Assembly (NCBI RefSeq): GCF_900102335.1
Contig: NZ_FNBM01000005.1
Span: forward strand, 310,001 to 374,000
Length of the DNA: 64,000 nt
Source: Phytopseudomonas seleniipraecipitans
GTDB taxonomy: Bacteria; Pseudomonadota; Gammaproteobacteria; Pseudomonadales; Pseudomonadaceae
Direction: 5' to 3'
The position numbers and the translations under genes are program-made. This document shows, in pieces, positions 1 through 9,241 of this stretch; within the stretch, counting starts at the first letter, position 1; each line of letters begins with the position of its first letter. The notes beneath the pieces are model-generated. The model worked only from the letters and a program-made list of their open reading frames with translations. It ran no database searches and was not told the origin of the DNA.

Positions 1-1404
1 TAGAATCATCACCACGCGCTCGTTGCTGGCCAGGGAGCGGATCAGCAGATGTTCACTGGGCAACAGAGCTTTCAGGTCGCCCGGCAGCAGGGCGGAAAAC
101 TGCGCGATATTGGTCGGCGTCAGGCGCAACTGCGCGGGCTTCTGCAGCAAGCGACGCAGCACTTGGCTTTGCGCCGGGTCAAAGGTCAAACCGCTGGCGG
201 TCACATCGACACCGGCATGTTGCTGCACCTGCAGGCGGCTGTGGTTGCGATCAGCGAGCAGCATTACCAGGCGCGACAGGCCGGCCGCCTGCAACGCCTG
301 GTTCGCGCAGTGCGTGAGTTGCTGGACGTTGGCGAAGGCGCTGGGCTGAGCAAGCAACTGCGTGCATAGCTGACGCCAGTCGGCTGCTTGCGGTATGGGC
401 GCCGCTTTGGGCGGCTGAATATGTCGAGCATTCCAGGGCCAAAGCAGGGCCTCGGCAGGGTGCCAGAGCCCGACTGTGTCGAGCTGTCGCGCGCTTTGCG
501 CAGCGTTCTGGTGGATATGCTGATGCAGCTCCGGTAGCGGCATTTGCAGGTAGAGGCTGTTCAACCGTTGCCAGCGCCGCGTGTGGGCGCCGCCCCAGGC
601 ATTATGGGCCGAGACGGCGAGTACGTTCGCCAAGAGGATGCTATTGGCTGGCTGGGTGAGCCAGCGCTGCAAGACTGGATCAGCGTCCAGCTCCTGTTGC
701 TGACGAAGCGGCTCGTCATGCCGGCGCGCCAGGCGCAGCGCCTTGGCCAGCAGGCGGCGATCGTTGAGCAGCAACTGATAACCCTGGATGATCCACGCCG
801 GCAGGCGCCACTGCTCGGCCAGCGCCAGGCACAGCGCGAACAGCGGGATGCCGAGCAGGTCGCGCTCGACCCGCGCTGGCGGTTCGCCGTCTATCAGCAC
901 TCGGTGTTCCCATGCATCGAACAGCTGTGGGTGCGCAGCGACCAACGCCCAGATCGGTGAGAGAAACAGCAGGCTGCCCCAGTGGATTTCCTGCCAGAGG
1001 CGCGCTAGGCGGGCCGCGAACAGACCGTTGGCCTGCTGGGCGGCGTGTTGGCTGATCAGCTGGATCTGCCGCAGCGGCCGAGGGATTTCTTCGAGCGGCT
1101 TGGCCGGAATGCGTACCAGCAGTTCTTCGGCGCGCTTTAGGCCCAGTCGATTGAGGGCCGTTTCCAGGCTCTCCGCCGCTTCACCGAGGCTGCTGGTGCT
1201 TTTGCGATTGGCTTCGCGCAGCACGCACAGCACCAGCGCGGGGCTGTCCTGCATCAAGTCGGCGATCTCGCGCAACGAGCGGCGGCTGTCGCCCAGCGCG
1301 CGGCGGACTTGCTGGTGATGGTGCGTCGAAATGGGCAGCACCTGACCGTCCAGCTGCTTGAGCCAGGCATCGAGGGTGCGCGGTAACGGCGTGCTTGCGA
1401 CCAT
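1..1404 (-). CDS. HDOD-domain protein (3' end beyond the window)
   Basis: An open frame of 468 codons runs from an ATG at 1404 to the left edge with no stop; I checked the frame over most of its length. The N-terminal part reads as helical HDOD-type sequence (LREIADLMQDSPALVLCVLR, then ETALNRLGLKRAEELLVRIP), which is the pattern of the HDOD fold, a non-catalytic relative of HD phosphohydrolases found in signalling proteins. The position next to motAB and the divergent direction match PA4955 of P. aeruginosa. The 123 bp between its start and motA hold both upstream regions. Partners and role are not evident from the sequence. The product is probably cytoplasmic, as I see no signal peptide or membrane segment at the start. 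Confidence 0.75.
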   Translation of the reverse strand, partial: MVASTPLPRTLDAWLKQLDGQVLPISTHHHQQVRRALGDSRRSLREIADLMQDSPALVLCVLREANRKSTSSLGEAAESLETALNRLGLKRAEELLVRIPAKPLEEIPRPLRQIQLISQHAAQQANGLFAARLARLWQEIHWGSLLFLSPIWALVAAHPQLFDAWEHRVLIDGEPPARVERDLLGIPLFALCLALAEQWRLPAWIIQGYQLLLNDRRLLAKALRLARRHDEPLRQQQELDADPVLQRWLTQPANSILLANVLAVSAHNAWGGAHTRRWQRLNSLYLQMPLPELHQHIHQNAAQSARQLDTVGLWHPAEALLWPWNARHIQPPKAAPIPQAADWRQLCTQLLAQPSAFANVQQLTHCANQALQAAGLSRLVMLLADRNHSRLQVQQHAGVDVTASGLTFDPAQSQVLRRLLQKPAQLRLTPTNIAQFSALLPGDLKALLPSEHLLIRSLASNERVVMIL

Positions 1405-1443
1405 GGGGATATGCCAAAATGGCTTTTTTTAGACTTAACTGAC

Positions 1444-1470
1444 TATAGTCTCGCGCATCTCTTCCGATAA
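1444..1470 (+). promoter_or_regulatory. Sigma-28 (FliA) type promoter of motAB
   Basis: TATAGTCT, 11 bp, TCCGATAA. This matches the FliA consensus TAAAGTTT-N11-GCCGATAA at 6 of 8 and 7 of 8 positions with the exact spacing. It lies 57 bp upstream of the motA start codon. FliA control of stator genes is usual in enteric bacteria; here it is inferred from the motif alone. Confidence 0.75.
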
Positions 1471-1526
1471 GTAGAAGGGATGTTTCGCACGCCCTTTCTC
1501 TTTCTGTTCACTTTCGTAGTTTTCTT

Positions 1527-2378
1527 ATGGCCAAAATCATCGGCATCATTGTTGTCTTCGCCTGCGTCTTCGGCGGTTTCGTTCTGTCCGGCGGTAACCT
1601 GATGGCGCTGGTGCACCCCTTCGAGGTGCTGATCATCGGCGGGGCAGCGCTGGGGGCGTTCCTGCAGGCCAACCCCGGCAGCATGTTCATGACTGTCTTC
1701 AAGAAATCGCTGAAGATGTTCAAGTCGCGCTTCACTCACGACTACTACCTGGAAGTGCTGCGTCTGCTCTACGAAATCCTCAACAAGGCCCGTCGTGAAG
1801 GCATGATGGCCATCGAGGCTGACCTCGAAGACCCGGCCGCCAGCCCGATTTTCAGCAAGTACCCGGCAGTCGTGGGCGATGAGCGTATGGTCGCCTTCAT
1901 TTGTGATTACCTGCGCATCATGTCCTCGGGCAACATGGCGCCGCATGAGCTGGAAGGCTTGTTCGACATGGAGCTGGTGGGCCTCAAGGAGGAGCTCGAA
2001 CACCCCTCCCACGCCGTGGCGAAGATCGCCGACGGCATGCCGGCCATGGGTATCGTCGCTGCGGTACTGGGCATCGTGATCACCATGTCGATCCTTGCCG
2101 AAGCCGATAACGCGCAGATCGGTGAAAAGGTCGGTACCGCACTGGTTGGTACCTTCCTCGGTATTCTCGCCTCCTACGGTTTCTTCGGCCCGCTGGCCGC
2201 CGCCCTCGAGCACGATGCCAAGGAAGAACTGAACGTCTACGAGGCCATCAAGGCCGGTCTGGTCGCTTCGGCCTCCGGCATGCCGCCGTCGCTGGCGGTC
2301 GAGTTCTCGCGCAAGACCCTCTACCCGGCGCACCGCCCGAGCTTCAGCGAGCTTGAGCAGGCTATGCGCGGGAGCTAA
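1527..2378 (+). CDS. motA: Flagellar motor stator protein MotA
   Basis: The 283-residue protein has the MotA layout. Two N-terminal membrane segments lie at about 3-22 and 33-52. A large cytoplasmic loop follows, carrying the charged stretch RREGMMAIEADLEDP that faces the rotor protein FliG. Two further membrane segments lie at about 170-190 and 200-222, with the conserved proline in GMPAMGIVAAVLGIV. With MotB it forms the inner-membrane proton channel that drives flagellar rotation. The start ATG begins MAKIIGIIVVFACVFGG, typical of MotA of the PA4954 type, one of two stator sets in pseudomonads (the other is MotCD). It is 5 bp upstream of motB and has a FliA-type promoter. Confidence 0.97.
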   Translation: MAKIIGIIVVFACVFGGFVLSGGNLMALVHPFEVLIIGGAALGAFLQANPGSMFMTVFKKSLKMFKSRFTHDYYLEVLRLLYEILNKARREGMMAIEADLEDPAASPIFSKYPAVVGDERMVAFICDYLRIMSSGNMAPHELEGLFDMELVGLKEELEHPSHAVAKIADGMPAMGIVAAVLGIVITMSILAEADNAQIGEKVGTALVGTFLGILASYGFFGPLAAALEHDAKEELNVYEAIKAGLVASASGMPPSLAVEFSRKTLYPAHRPSFSELEQAMRGS

Positions 2379-2383
2379 ACAGC

Positions 2384-3406
2384 ATGGAAAACAACCAGCC
2401 AATCATCGTCAAACGGGTCAAGAAGGTTGCCGGAGGCCATCACGGTGGCGCCTGGAAAATCGCCTTCGCCGACTTCGCCACGGCGATGATGGCCTTCTTC
2501 ATGGTGATGTGGCTGATGTCCTCGGCCACGCCCGAGCAGAAGAAGTTGATCTCCGGCTACTTCAAGGACCCCATCGGCTTTTCCGAAAGTGCCAGCCCCT
2601 ATGTGATCGATCTCGGCGGCTCGCCGACGCCGTCGCCGGACCGCACACTCAACGATCAGCCGCAGGAAGCGCCGGGCGAGCAGGCCGATGCCGATCCCAA
2701 AGATCCAGCCGAACTGGACGCCGAGCAGGCCGAAGCCAAGGCGGAAGAAGTCGAGCGTGAGCGCCTGGAGCTGCTGCTGCAGGAGCTGCAGAACAAGGTC
2801 GAACAGGATCCGCAGCTACAGCGCTTCAAGGATCAGATTCTGTTCGAGATCACCCAGGACGGTTTGCGCATCCAGATCGTCGATGCCGAAAACCGGCCGA
2901 TGTTTGCGCTGGGCAGCGCGCAACTGCAGCCCTATTTCGAAGACATCCTGTTTGCCCTGACCGACACCATCAAGGCGGTGCCGAACAAGATCAGCATCAG
3001 CGGCCACACCGATGCCAAGCCGTTCGCCGGTGCCGGCGGTTTCGGCAATTGGGAGCTCTCGGCCAACCGCGCTAATGCGGCGCGGCGCGTGCTGATCGCC
3101 GCCGGTTACGATGATGCGCAGGTCGCGCGCGTTGTCGGCTATGCGTCGTCGGCACTGTTCGACCGCAACGACCCGTTCAATCCGGTCAACCGCCGCATCG
3201 ACATCGTGGTGCTGACCAAGAAAGCTCAGCGAAATATCGAAGGTGAGCAGGGCGGCGGTGAGCTGCCGCCCGATCCGGCAACGGACGCGCCAGCGCCGGA
3301 CTCCGGTGCTGCGCCTGCTGGCGAACCGTTATCCGGTGACCAGGTGCGCGAGCGGCTGAACATTTTCGAAGACGGCACGCTGCAGATGGATCAGCCCAAA
3401 GAGTAA
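2384..3406 (+). CDS. motB: Flagellar motor stator protein MotB
   Basis: The 340-residue protein begins with a short basic cytoplasmic tail, then a single membrane span (about 24-46, WKIAFADFATAMMAFF). Asp30 in that span corresponds to the proton-carrying aspartate of E. coli MotB (Asp32). A charged, Glu-rich linker (about 95-150) is followed by an OmpA/peptidoglycan-binding domain (about 165-285; SGHTDAKPF and ELSANRANAARRVL), which anchors the stator to the cell wall. The C-terminal tail is rich in Pro, Gly and Ala. Cotranscribed with motA (5-bp gap) and followed by a strong terminator. Confidence 0.97.
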   Translation: MENNQPIIVKRVKKVAGGHHGGAWKIAFADFATAMMAFFMVMWLMSSATPEQKKLISGYFKDPIGFSESASPYVIDLGGSPTPSPDRTLNDQPQEAPGEQADADPKDPAELDAEQAEAKAEEVERERLELLLQELQNKVEQDPQLQRFKDQILFEITQDGLRIQIVDAENRPMFALGSAQLQPYFEDILFALTDTIKAVPNKISISGHTDAKPFAGAGGFGNWELSANRANAARRVLIAAGYDDAQVARVVGYASSALFDRNDPFNPVNRRIDIVVLTKKAQRNIEGEQGGGELPPDPATDAPAPDSGAAPAGEPLSGDQVRERLNIFEDGTLQMDQPKE

Positions 3407-3432
3407 CCAGGCAGACAGGCTGTTACGCAATT

Positions 3433-3460
3433 AAAAGGGGCGCCCAATGGCGCCCCTTTT
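3433..3460. terminator. Bidirectional terminator between motB and rsgA
   Basis: A 12-bp perfect stem (AAAAGGGGCGCC / GGCGCCCCTTTT) with a 4-nt loop. It sits between the convergent ends of motB and rsgA and has A and T tracts suited to both directions. Confidence 0.9.
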
Positions 3461-3485
3461 GCGTATCGCAGGCATCCGCCGTTGC

Positions 3486-4517
3486 TCAGTACTCCGACTC
3501 CGGCAGGCTGGCCAGAATATGCCGGTAGCTGTTCATCCGCTGCGGTTGAATACGCCCGTCCTCCAGCGCTTTGAGCAGCGCGCAGCCGGGCTCTCGATCG
3601 TGCTTGCAGTCGCGGAAGCGGCAATGGCCAAGCAGGTCGGCGAATTCGATGAAGCCTGCCTCGACGTCGTCACGGCTGACATGCACCAGGCCGAATTCAC
3701 GGATACCCGGTGAGTCGATCAACTGGCCGCCGCCGGGGAAATGGAACAGCCGCGCCGTGGTGGTGGTGTGCGTGCCCTTGCCGGTCAGCTCGGACAGCGG
3801 CCCGACCCGTGTATCGACACCCGGCAGCAGGCTGTTGACCAGCGACGACTTGCCCACACCGGACTGGCCGACGAACACGCTGATGTTGCCGTCCAGCTGC
3901 TGCTTGAGCTGCTCCATGCCATCGCCTTCAAGGGCGGACACTTCCAGCAGTGGATAGCCCAGCTGGCGGTACACGCCGAGCAGCGCGTTGAGGGCCGTTT
4001 CGTTCTGCGCGTCGATCAGGTCGGCCTTGTTGAGCAGCAGCAGCGGTCGGATGCCGGCGTGCTCGGCCGCCACCAGATAGCGGTCGATCAGGTTGGCGTG
4101 CGGCTCCGGCAGGGGCGCGAAGACGATGACGATGAGGTCGACGTTGGCCGCCACCGGCTTGAGTTGGCCACGGGTGTCCGGGCGGCACAGCTCGGTATCG
4201 CGTGGCAGCTGCGCAACGATCACGCCGATGCCTTGGTTGCCCGGGCGCCACACCACACGGTCGCCGGTTACCAGCGTCGGCAGGTTGGCACGCAGGTGGC
4301 AACGAAAGACTTGTCCCGACAGCTCGCCATCGGTTGCCTCGACTTCCACCTGCACACCGAAGTGAGCGATTACCAGGCCGGTCTGTTCCGGACCCAGATC
4401 GCCGCCTTCCAGAGTTTCCACTACGCGTGATTCGCGTTTGGCTGCGCGTGCGGCGCGTTCACCCTGGATCTTTTCGATGCGCCAGTTTTGCCGGCGGTTG
4501 AGTTGGCGTTTGGCCAT
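3486..4517 (-). CDS. rsgA: Ribosome small-subunit biogenesis GTPase RsgA
   Basis: RsgA (YjeQ) is a GTPase that checks late 30S subunit assembly. The 343-residue protein shows the circularly permuted G-motif order of the family. An N-terminal OB-fold comes first, then G4 (LLNKADL, about residue 163), SALEGDG, G1 ([15 protein letters not shown], about 217) and G3 (DSPGIREFG). A C-terminal zinc module ([14 protein letters not shown]) ends the protein. I chose the ATG at 4517 ([12 protein letters not shown]) over an upstream start because the basic MAKRQ opening is conserved in pseudomonads. It is convergent with motB and divergent from the methyltransferase gene, as at PA4952. Confidence 0.96.
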   Translation of the reverse strand: MAKRQLNRRQNWRIEKIQGERAARAAKRESRVVETLEGGDLGPEQTGLVIAHFGVQVEVEATDGELSGQVFRCHLRANLPTLVTGDRVVWRPGNQGIGVIVAQLPRDTELCRPDTRGQLKPVAANVDLIVIVFAPLPEPHANLIDRYLVAAEHAGIRPLLLLNKADLIDAQNETALNALLGVYRQLGYPLLEVSALEGDGMEQLKQQLDGNISVFVGQSGVGKSSLVNSLLPGVDTRVGPLSELTGKGTHTTTTARLFHFPGGGQLIDSPGIREFGLVHVSRDDVEAGFIEFADLLGHCRFRDCKHDREPGCALLKALEDGRIQPQRMNSYRHILASLPESEY

Positions 4518-4636
4518 GGGGCTTCCGAGTGTGTGATGCGCTGAAAATGAACGCCAGTCTAGCATGCCCGGTAAGGCGGTAATTTGCTGATGCTGGCGCT
4601 AGACTGGCCGTCTCTCCGTCATTGAGCCGCTTGGGC

Positions 4637-5428
4637 ATGGTCGACTTTCATTGCACGCTGCACCGCCTCGGGAATCGCTACCCGGCGTTGCTGGCACTGC
4701 TTATCCAGCTGTTCGTGACGCTGTGCCTGGGTGTGACAATCGTGGCTGCGGTGCACCTGTCCAGTTGGCGGCCGAGCCCGCTACCGGCCGGGCTGTTGCA
4801 CGGTTTGCTGGCGGCCGGTCTGGCTCGCTGGCTTGGTTTGTCGCGCTGGTGGTGGTGGCTCAATCTGCTGTTCGTGCCGGCACTGTTGCTGGCCAGTGGT
4901 GCGCCGCTGCCGTCCTGGCTGTTTTTGCTCGGTTTCCTGCTGGTGCTGCTGCTCAACTGGAACAGCTTCGGTGAACGCGTGCCGTTGTATCTCACTGGTG
5001 CAGGCAGCCGGCGCGAGCTGGCGCGGCTGCTCGAGGAACGTGGTGAGCGTTTCGCATTCGTCGATCTCGGCTGTGGGCCGGCCGGTACGCTGTTGTGGCT
5101 GGCGCGACGCTTTCCCCACGCGCAGTTCACCGGCGTGGAGACCGCGCCGCTTTCCTATGCCATTGCACGACTGCGCAGTGTGGCCCAGCGCAATTGCCGG
5201 ATTCGCTACCAGAACCTGTGGCGCAGCGACCTGGCCGCCATCGATGTCGCTTACTGCTTCCTGTCGCCTGCGCCCATGCCGGCGCTGTGGGACAAGGCCC
5301 GCGCTGAGCTGCCGCCCGGTGCCTGGCTGATCAGCAATACCTTCGAGATTCCCGGCGTACCGCCGCAGCGTTTAGTAGCGTTGAAGGACTGGCGTGATTC
5401 GCGCCTTCTTCTCTGGGAGATTGGCTAG
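4637..5428 (+). CDS. Membrane-anchored class I SAM-dependent methyltransferase
   Basis: The 263-residue product has an N-terminal half rich in hydrophobic segments, probably three or four membrane spans (about 15-40, 50-65, 68-85, 90-108, the last LFLLGFLLVLLLNWN). A cytosolic domain follows with the SAM-binding motif FVDLGCGPAGTLLWLARRF and the acidic strand end FTGVETAPLS. The substrate is not recognisable. The frame could also open at a TTG at 4622; the ATG at 4637 was preferred, though neither has a strong ribosome binding site. It lies between rsgA and orn, which are adjacent in P. aeruginosa, and reads into orn with a 27-bp gap. Confidence 0.72.
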   Translation: MVDFHCTLHRLGNRYPALLALLIQLFVTLCLGVTIVAAVHLSSWRPSPLPAGLLHGLLAAGLARWLGLSRWWWWLNLLFVPALLLASGAPLPSWLFLLGFLLVLLLNWNSFGERVPLYLTGAGSRRELARLLEERGERFAFVDLGCGPAGTLLWLARRFPHAQFTGVETAPLSYAIARLRSVAQRNCRIRYQNLWRSDLAAIDVAYCFLSPAPMPALWDKARAELPPGAWLISNTFEIPGVPPQRLVALKDWRDSRLLLWEIG

Positions 5429-5455
5429 AATGGCGGCACTACAGAGGAGCGCAGC

Positions 5456-5998
5456 ATGCAGAATCCACAGAACCTGATCTGGATCGACCTGGAAATGACC
5501 GGCCTCGACCCCGAGACGGACGTGATCATCGAAATGGCCACTATCGTCACCGACACCGAGCTCAACGTGCTGGCCGAAGGCCCGGTGATTGCCGTGCACC
5601 AGAGCGATGAGCGCCTGGCCGCCATGGACGAATGGAACACGCGCACCCATGGCGAAAGCGGGCTGACACAGCGTGTGCGTGAGTCCCGAATCAGCCAGGC
5701 CGACGCCGAGGCGCAGACCATCGCCTTCCTGGAGCAGTGGGTGCCGAAGGGCAAGTCGCCGATCTGCGGTAATAGCATCGGCCAGGACCGCCGCTTCCTC
5801 TACAAATACATGCCGGCGCTGGAAGCCTACTTCCACTACCGCTACCTGGACGTGTCGACCTTGAAGATCCTCGCCGAGCGCTGGGCGCCTGGCATCAAGG
5901 ATGGTTTCGTGAAAGCGGGCAGTCACCAGGCGTTGGACGATATTCGCGAGTCGATTGCCGAACTCAAGTACTACCGCCAGCACCTGCTCAAGGTCTGA
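5456..5998 (+). CDS. orn: Oligoribonuclease
   Basis: Orn degrades di- and short oligoribonucleotides to mononucleotides. In Pseudomonas it also clears pGpG, the first breakdown product of cyclic di-GMP. The 180-residue protein is of normal family length and shows the DEDDh exonuclease residues: Asp and Glu in [10 protein letters not shown], Asp in [11 protein letters not shown], and His and Asp in [11 protein letters not shown]. The start has a clear ribosome binding site (AGAGGAGCGCAGC before the ATG). Confidence 0.98.
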   Translation: MQNPQNLIWIDLEMTGLDPETDVIIEMATIVTDTELNVLAEGPVIAVHQSDERLAAMDEWNTRTHGESGLTQRVRESRISQADAEAQTIAFLEQWVPKGKSPICGNSIGQDRRFLYKYMPALEAYFHYRYLDVSTLKILAERWAPGIKDGFVKAGSHQALDDIRESIAELKYYRQHLLKV

Positions 5999-6045
5999 AG
6001 GCTAAAGGATCGCCAGCTCAGCGCGATCCTGTGTGAGCGCTGCTT

Positions 6046-6128
6046 GTAGCCTGGGTTAGCCGAAGGCGTAACCCGGGTAGCTTGGGTCACGCAACGCCCT
6101 GGGTATCGCTGCGCTCAACCCAGGCTAC
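6046..6128. repeat. Palindromic intergenic element between orn and queG
   Basis: The outer 12-bp arms (gtagcctgggtt and aacccaggctac) are perfect inverted copies about 60 bp apart. Internal repeats of the type taacccgggtagc are also present. The structure is REP-like and lies between convergent genes, where it may help terminate both. It is related in style, but not identical, to the elements near 34.5, 51.8, 52.7 and 62.3 kb. Confidence 0.7.
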
Positions 6129-6140
6129 GGGACAGCGGTG

Positions 6141-7208
6141 CTAAGCGCGCTTCGCGTGTTGCTCCAAGGCCCACTCCACGTGCTCGCGCACCAGCTCCGA
6201 TGGGTAGTCGCGACGAGCTTGCAGTGCCTCCAGCACCGGGATGCTCGACGGGGCATTGCCCAGGCCCACGGCCAGGTTGCGCAGCCAGCGTTCGTAGCCG
6301 GCGCGGCGCAGCGGTGAGCCCTCGGTGCGACTGAGAAACTCGTCCTCGCTCCAGCGAAACAGCTCGGCCAGCTCGGCATTGTCCAGGCTGTGCCGTGGCT
6401 GGAAGTCGCTCTGCTCGGTGGCTTTGGCGAAGCGGTTCCAGGGGCAGACCATCTGGCAGTCGTCACAGCCGAACACGCGGTTGCCGATGGGCGCGCGCAG
6501 CTCCTCGGGGATCGGGCCTTTCAACTCGATGGTCAGGTAGGAAATGCAGCGTCGCGCGTCGAGCAGGTAGGGACCGACGAATGCGGCCGTCGGGCAGACA
6601 TCCAGGCAGGCGCTGCAGCGACCGCAATGTTCGCTGCCGTGGGGCGCGTCCTCGGGGAGCGGAATGTCGACGAACAGTTCGCCGAGAAAGAAATAGCTGC
6701 CGGCCTTGCGATTGAGTACCAGGGTGTTCTTGCCGATCCAGCCAAGACCGGACTGTTCGGCGATGGCCTTCTCCAGTACCGGGGCGCTGTCGACGAAAGC
6801 GCGGTAGCCGAACGGCCCGATGGCCTGCTGAATACGCTCGGCCAGTTGCTGCAGGCGTTTGCGGATCAGCTTGTGATAATCGCGGCCCAGGGCGTAGCGC
6901 GACACGTAGGCCTTTTCCGGCTGTTGCAGGCGCTCAGCCATTTGCGTATCGCCGGGCAGGTAATCCATGCGCAGCGACACCACCCGCAGGGTGCCGGGCA
7001 CCAGCTCGTCCGGATGTGAACGTTTGCGGCCATGCGCGGCCATATAGTCCATCTCGCCCTGGTAGCCGGCGTCCAGCCAGCGTTGCAGGTGTGCTTCGTG
7101 CTCGCCGAGCTCCAGGCCGCTGATGCCCACTTGCTGAAAGCCCAGCTCACGGCCCCACTCCTTTATGGACTGGGCGAGGTGGGCGAGGTCGGGGGTGGCA
7201 TCGGTCAT
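6141..7208 (-). CDS. queG: Epoxyqueuosine reductase QueG
   Basis: QueG reduces epoxyqueuosine to queuosine, the last step of wobble-base modification in tRNAs with GUN anticodons, using cobalamin and iron-sulfur clusters. The 355-residue protein carries two ferredoxin-type cluster motifs (CGRCSACLDVCP and CDDCQMVCPWNR, about residues 190-255). A helical C-terminal repeat region for tRNA binding follows. The ATG at 7208 (MTDATPDLAHLAQ) was chosen; longer in-frame starts would run into the divergent nnr gene. The 58 bp to nnr hold both promoters. Confidence 0.95.
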   Translation of the reverse strand: MTDATPDLAHLAQSIKEWGRELGFQQVGISGLELGEHEAHLQRWLDAGYQGEMDYMAAHGRKRSHPDELVPGTLRVVSLRMDYLPGDTQMAERLQQPEKAYVSRYALGRDYHKLIRKRLQQLAERIQQAIGPFGYRAFVDSAPVLEKAIAEQSGLGWIGKNTLVLNRKAGSYFFLGELFVDIPLPEDAPHGSEHCGRCSACLDVCPTAAFVGPYLLDARRCISYLTIELKGPIPEELRAPIGNRVFGCDDCQMVCPWNRFAKATEQSDFQPRHSLDNAELAELFRWSEDEFLSRTEGSPLRRAGYERWLRNLAVGLGNAPSSIPVLEALQARRDYPSELVREHVEWALEQHAKRA

Positions 7209-7266
7209 GCTGGGCGGGAATCTATAATGAGCGGCGTATAATTCTGCCAGACATCGGAGCACAGGC

Positions 7267-8766
7267 ATGCGGCATTCATCAGACGATCTTCCCACTGCGC
7301 TCTACAGCGGCGCACAAGTGCGCGCGCTGGACGCCCGGCTGATCGCTGCTGGCACGCCGGGATTCGAGCTGATGCAGCGGGCTGCACATGCCATCTGGCG
7401 GGCGCTGCGCCGCCGTTGGCCGGATGCAGGCGCCGTCACCGTGCTGGCCGGGCACGGCAACAATGCGGGCGATGGTTACCTAGTGGCCACGCTGGCATTG
7501 CGTGCGGGGTGGAAGGTTCGGGTATTGGCCGTGAGTGAGCCGCAGTGCCTGCAGGGTGACGCAGCCCTGGCGCGCGATGAGGCCCTGGCCGCCGGGGTTG
7601 AGGTGCTCGCCTGGCAGAAAACACACGCGCCGCAGGGCGTGCTGGTCGATGCGCTGCTTGGCACAGGCCTGTCTGGCGCCGTGCGCGAGCCTTACGCTGC
7701 GGCGATCGAGTGGATCAACGGCAGCGGCAGCCCGGTGCTGGCGGTGGATATTCCTTCAGGGATTAGCGCCGATACCGGCGAGGCGCTGGGCGCAGCGGTA
7801 AAGGCGCAGCTCACCGTGACCCTGATCGGGCTGAAAATCGGTCTGTTCGTCGGCCAGGCGCTGGATCATGTTGGCTCGCTGCTGTTCGACGACTTGCAGG
7901 CCGAGCCGGCAATCGTTGCCGATCAACAGCCGGTGGCGCAGCGCTTGGCCGGGCATCTGCTGCCGCGTGTGCCAGTTCGTCAGCCGACTGCCCACAAGGG
8001 CCAACTCGGCCATGTGTTGGTGGTCGGCGGTGATCACGGTACGGGCGGCGCCGCCCTGTTGTCTGCGCAGAGTGCACTGCGCAGCGGCGCGGGTATGGTG
8101 TCGCTGGCGACACGCGCGGAGCACCTCGCGGCGGCGCAAACCCGCCTGCCGGAAGTGATGAGCTTGGCGGCCGCCTCGGCCAATCAGCTGCATGAGCTGG
8201 CGGGCAAGGTCAGCGTATGGGTCGTTGGTCCGGGTCTCGGTCAGGGCGCCTGGGCGCGCAGCCTGTTGTCGTTGGTGTCGATAGCTTCTTCCGCTCAGGT
8301 GTGGGATGCCGATGCGCTCAACCTGCTCGCCGCCGGTGCCGTGAGCATCGCCCCCGGACAGGTGATCACCCCGCATCCCGGCGAGGCGGCGCGTCTGCTG
8401 GGCATCTCGACTCGCGAGCTGCAAGCTGATCGGCCCGCTGCCGCCAGGGCACTGGCTCAGCGTTATCAGGTGGCTTGTGTGCTGAAAGGGGCCGGCACGC
8501 TGGTCGCGGACCCGCACGGTCGCCTGTTGGTCTGCGATCGCGGCGACCCGGTGATGGCCGGCGCCGGGCTCGGCGATGTGCTGGCCGGGTTGATCGGCGC
8601 GCTGATCGCTCAGGGTTGCACACCCTGGCAGGCGGCCGGGCTCGGTGTATGGGTGCACGCCGGGGCGGGCGAGTACCTGGCAGCTAAAGGAAATGGTCTG
8701 GCGGCCGGCGATCTGTGCGACGCTATCCGCCATTTGTTACAGGAGCGAGCCGCTTGTCCGAAATAG
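7267..8766 (+). CDS. nnr: Bifunctional NAD(P)HX epimerase / ADP-dependent dehydratase
   Basis: The protein repairs damaged (hydrated) NADH and NADPH. The N-terminal YjeF domain (about 1-215; [18 protein letters not shown]) is the epimerase. The C-terminal ribokinase-like domain (about 230-495) is the dehydratase, with [10 protein letters not shown] and the ADP/catalytic motif [16 protein letters not shown]. At 499 residues it is full length for the fused form. Its last codons overlap the start of tsaE, a linkage conserved in gamma-proteobacteria (yjeF-yjeE). Confidence 0.96.
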   Translation: MRHSSDDLPTALYSGAQVRALDARLIAAGTPGFELMQRAAHAIWRALRRRWPDAGAVTVLAGHGNNAGDGYLVATLALRAGWKVRVLAVSEPQCLQGDAALARDEALAAGVEVLAWQKTHAPQGVLVDALLGTGLSGAVREPYAAAIEWINGSGSPVLAVDIPSGISADTGEALGAAVKAQLTVTLIGLKIGLFVGQALDHVGSLLFDDLQAEPAIVADQQPVAQRLAGHLLPRVPVRQPTAHKGQLGHVLVVGGDHGTGGAALLSAQSALRSGAGMVSLATRAEHLAAAQTRLPEVMSLAAASANQLHELAGKVSVWVVGPGLGQGAWARSLLSLVSIASSAQVWDADALNLLAAGAVSIAPGQVITPHPGEAARLLGISTRELQADRPAAARALAQRYQVACVLKGAGTLVADPHGRLLVCDRGDPVMAGAGLGDVLAGLIGALIAQGCTPWQAAGLGVWVHAGAGEYLAAKGNGLAAGDLCDAIRHLLQERAACPK

Positions 8767-9221
8767 AATTGTTCGCCGCCGATGAGGACGCCATGCTGGC
8801 GCTCGGCGCGCGCATCGCCGCGGTCACCGAAGGCCGCGGGATCATTTACCTCGAAGGCGACTTGGGCGCAGGCAAGACCACGCTTTCACGCGGCCTGTTG
8901 CGAGGTCTTGGGCATCAAGGTGCGGTGAAGAGCCCGACGTTTACCTTGGTCGAGCCCTATGAAATCGGCGCGATCCGCGCCTACCATTTCGACCTTTATC
9001 GGCTGGTCGATCCTGAAGAGCTGGAGTTCCTAGGTATTCGCGATTACTTCGAGGGCGACGCCTTGTGCCTGATCGAGTGGCCGCAGCAAGGCGCTGGCGT
9101 TTTGCCAAAGGCCGACATGGACATTACCATTAGCCCGCGAGCGGGCGGCCGTTCGCTGTTGCTACGTGGTCAGACCGCAAAAGGTGAAGGCTGGTGTACC
9201 GCATTGGTTGCCAGGGCATGA
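8754..9221 (+). CDS. tsaE: tRNA t6A synthesis ATPase TsaE
   Basis: TsaE is the ATPase of the TsaB-TsaD-TsaE complex that makes threonylcarbamoyl-adenosine in ANN-decoding tRNAs. The Walker A motif is [15 protein letters not shown], and [11 protein letters not shown] is the family signature. I place the start at a TTG at 8754, giving the opening [12 protein letters not shown] and 155 residues, because AGGAG lies 9 bp upstream. The in-frame ATG at 8715 has no such site and would add 13 atypical residues. The gene overlaps the end of nnr by 13 bp. Confidence 0.95.
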   Translation: MSEIELFAADEDAMLALGARIAAVTEGRGIIYLEGDLGAGKTTLSRGLLRGLGHQGAVKSPTFTLVEPYEIGAIRAYHFDLYRLVDPEELEFLGIRDYFEGDALCLIEWPQQGAGVLPKADMDITISPRAGGRSLLLRGQTAKGEGWCTALVARA

Positions 9222-9241
9222 GTGAAAAGGTGGGGACGGGT

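Noticed and set aside
5426..5431. TAGAAT before orn as a promoter -10
   Set aside because: No -35 hexamer lies at the proper spacing and the site is inside the end of the upstream methyltransferase gene, so I left it out.
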